Shown in pieces: positions 63,300 to 64,000 of a DNA stretch of 64,000 nucleotides; within the stretch, counting starts at the first letter, position 1; every line of letters starts with the position of its first letter. A model generated the notes under the pieces. It was not told the DNA's origin, made no database searches, and saw only the letters and a program-made list of their open reading frames with translations. The position numbers were made by a program, and so were the translations under genes. The stretch covers positions 19,277,095 through 19,341,094 of the forward strand of contig NC_046616.1 of the NCBI RefSeq assembly GCF_900324465.2, given 5' to 3'. The stretch is from Anabas testudineus (taxonomy: Eukaryota; Chordata; Actinopteri; Anabantiformes; Anabantidae).

Positions 63300-64000
63300 C
63301 ATGAAAATTAATTAATTTATTTTATTTTATTTGTATAGCACCACATCACAAAAGAAGTCATCTGAAGGCACTTTACAGTGTTTAAGGTTTAAGACCCTAC
63401 AAAATATATCTGTATAGAGAATAATATTATATGGACTAGTTTTTCTGCATCACTTTGAGACAGGATGCTCCTAATTTTAATAATATTCATCAGGTGGAAG
63501 AAGGCAGTTCTAGAGCTTTCTTTTATGTATGATGTAAAGTAGATATCCTGGTCAAAGATAACTCTGAGATTCTTCACTGTATCATTTGAAGCCAATACTA
63601 TGTCATCTAGGGTAAGAATTTGATTAGACATCATGTCTCTGAAGTTTTTAAGGCCAAACAAAATAACCTCTGTCTAGTCTGAATTTAGGAGAAAAAGAAA
63701 ATTAGAGGACATTCAAACTTTTATGCCTTTTAGAAGTTTAATTAATTGATTAGTTTCTTCTGGTTTCATAGATAAATATAGCTGGGTATCATCTGCATAG
63801 CAATGGAAATTTAGTGTTTCCTAATAATATTGCCCAAGTGGGACAAATAAACAGTGAAAAGAATCGGCCCAAGCACAGAACCATGCGGAACTCCGTATCT
63901 AACTTTTGTGTGCATTGAAGACTCATCATTAACATGTACAAACTGAAATCTATCTGACAGATAAGATTTAAACCAGTCTAGTTCTGTTCCTTTAACCCCA
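63300..64000 (-). mobile_element. non-LTR retrotransposon fragment
   Basis: Minus-strand frame 63,661-63,389 reads LVFGLKNFRD, DIVLASNDTVKNLRVIFDQD and ILSQSDAEKLVH, the familiar C-terminal part of a fish L2-like reverse transcriptase (usual form NLGVIFDQD). Upstream, 63,700-64,000, is more of the same element in decayed form. The element's 3' end is at about 63,300-63,380 (AT-rich, then 'tagcaccacatcacaaaagaagtcatc'). It runs off the window edge. Confidence 0.65.

Overview
The window is nuclear DNA of a bony fish. Genes are split by short GT-AG introns, the proteins match vertebrate families closely, and the interspersed repeats (Tc1-like transposons, an RTE-clade LINE, L2-type LINE pieces, TIR elements) are typical of teleosts. 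It is probably a percomorph-like species, but that is inference. No prokaryotic gene, CRISPR array, tRNA or rRNA was seen.

Layout. Bases 1-13,100 hold no gene I can support, only simple repeats and transposon debris. Next come mfsd4a (+, 13,104-15,895, ten exons), a membrane sugar-transporter relative, and chia (-, 16,458-19,335, eleven exons), an acidic chitinase with an intact catalytic motif. These two converge, with polyadenylation signals about 30 bp apart. A four-exon CD300/CMRF35-like immunoglobulin receptor (+, 21,509-22,733) follows. cdc42 (+, coding 24,596-28,159) comes next, with both alternative last exons (brain type and general type) preserved.

From 30.1 kb to 63.2 kb lies a tandem array on the minus strand: seven apparently intact genes and one relic for F-box proteins of the FBXO2/6/44 (FBA-domain) family. 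These are substrate adaptors of SCF ubiquitin ligases. Each gene has six exons: exon 1 (N terminus), exon 2 (F-box), exons 3-6 (FBA domain). Five genes begin with an MGGTSSSSS exon carrying a 7-residue repeat and a possible myristoylation site. Two begin with an unrelated MTSSATVQSG exon and promoter. Genes 2-4 (37.1-47.6 kb) and 5-7 (48.3-62.5 kb) are two copies of one three-gene block. The F-box exon is almost uniform across copies, whereas the last two exons, which form the substrate-binding face in the mammalian relatives, differ between gene types.

Mobile elements that entered after duplication can be placed exactly by comparing copies: a complete RTE-clade LINE with an 18-bp target duplication in gene 7, a pogo/Tc1-like 1.1-kb element and a 234-bp MITE in gene 1, and an L2-type LINE between genes 1 and 2. 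A 900-bp TIR element sits in intron 1 of the MGGT-type genes, complete in two and cut down in three.

The best candidate for something little described is this F-box array: constant ubiquitin-ligase docking exons, diverged recognition exons, and two promoter/N-terminus types.
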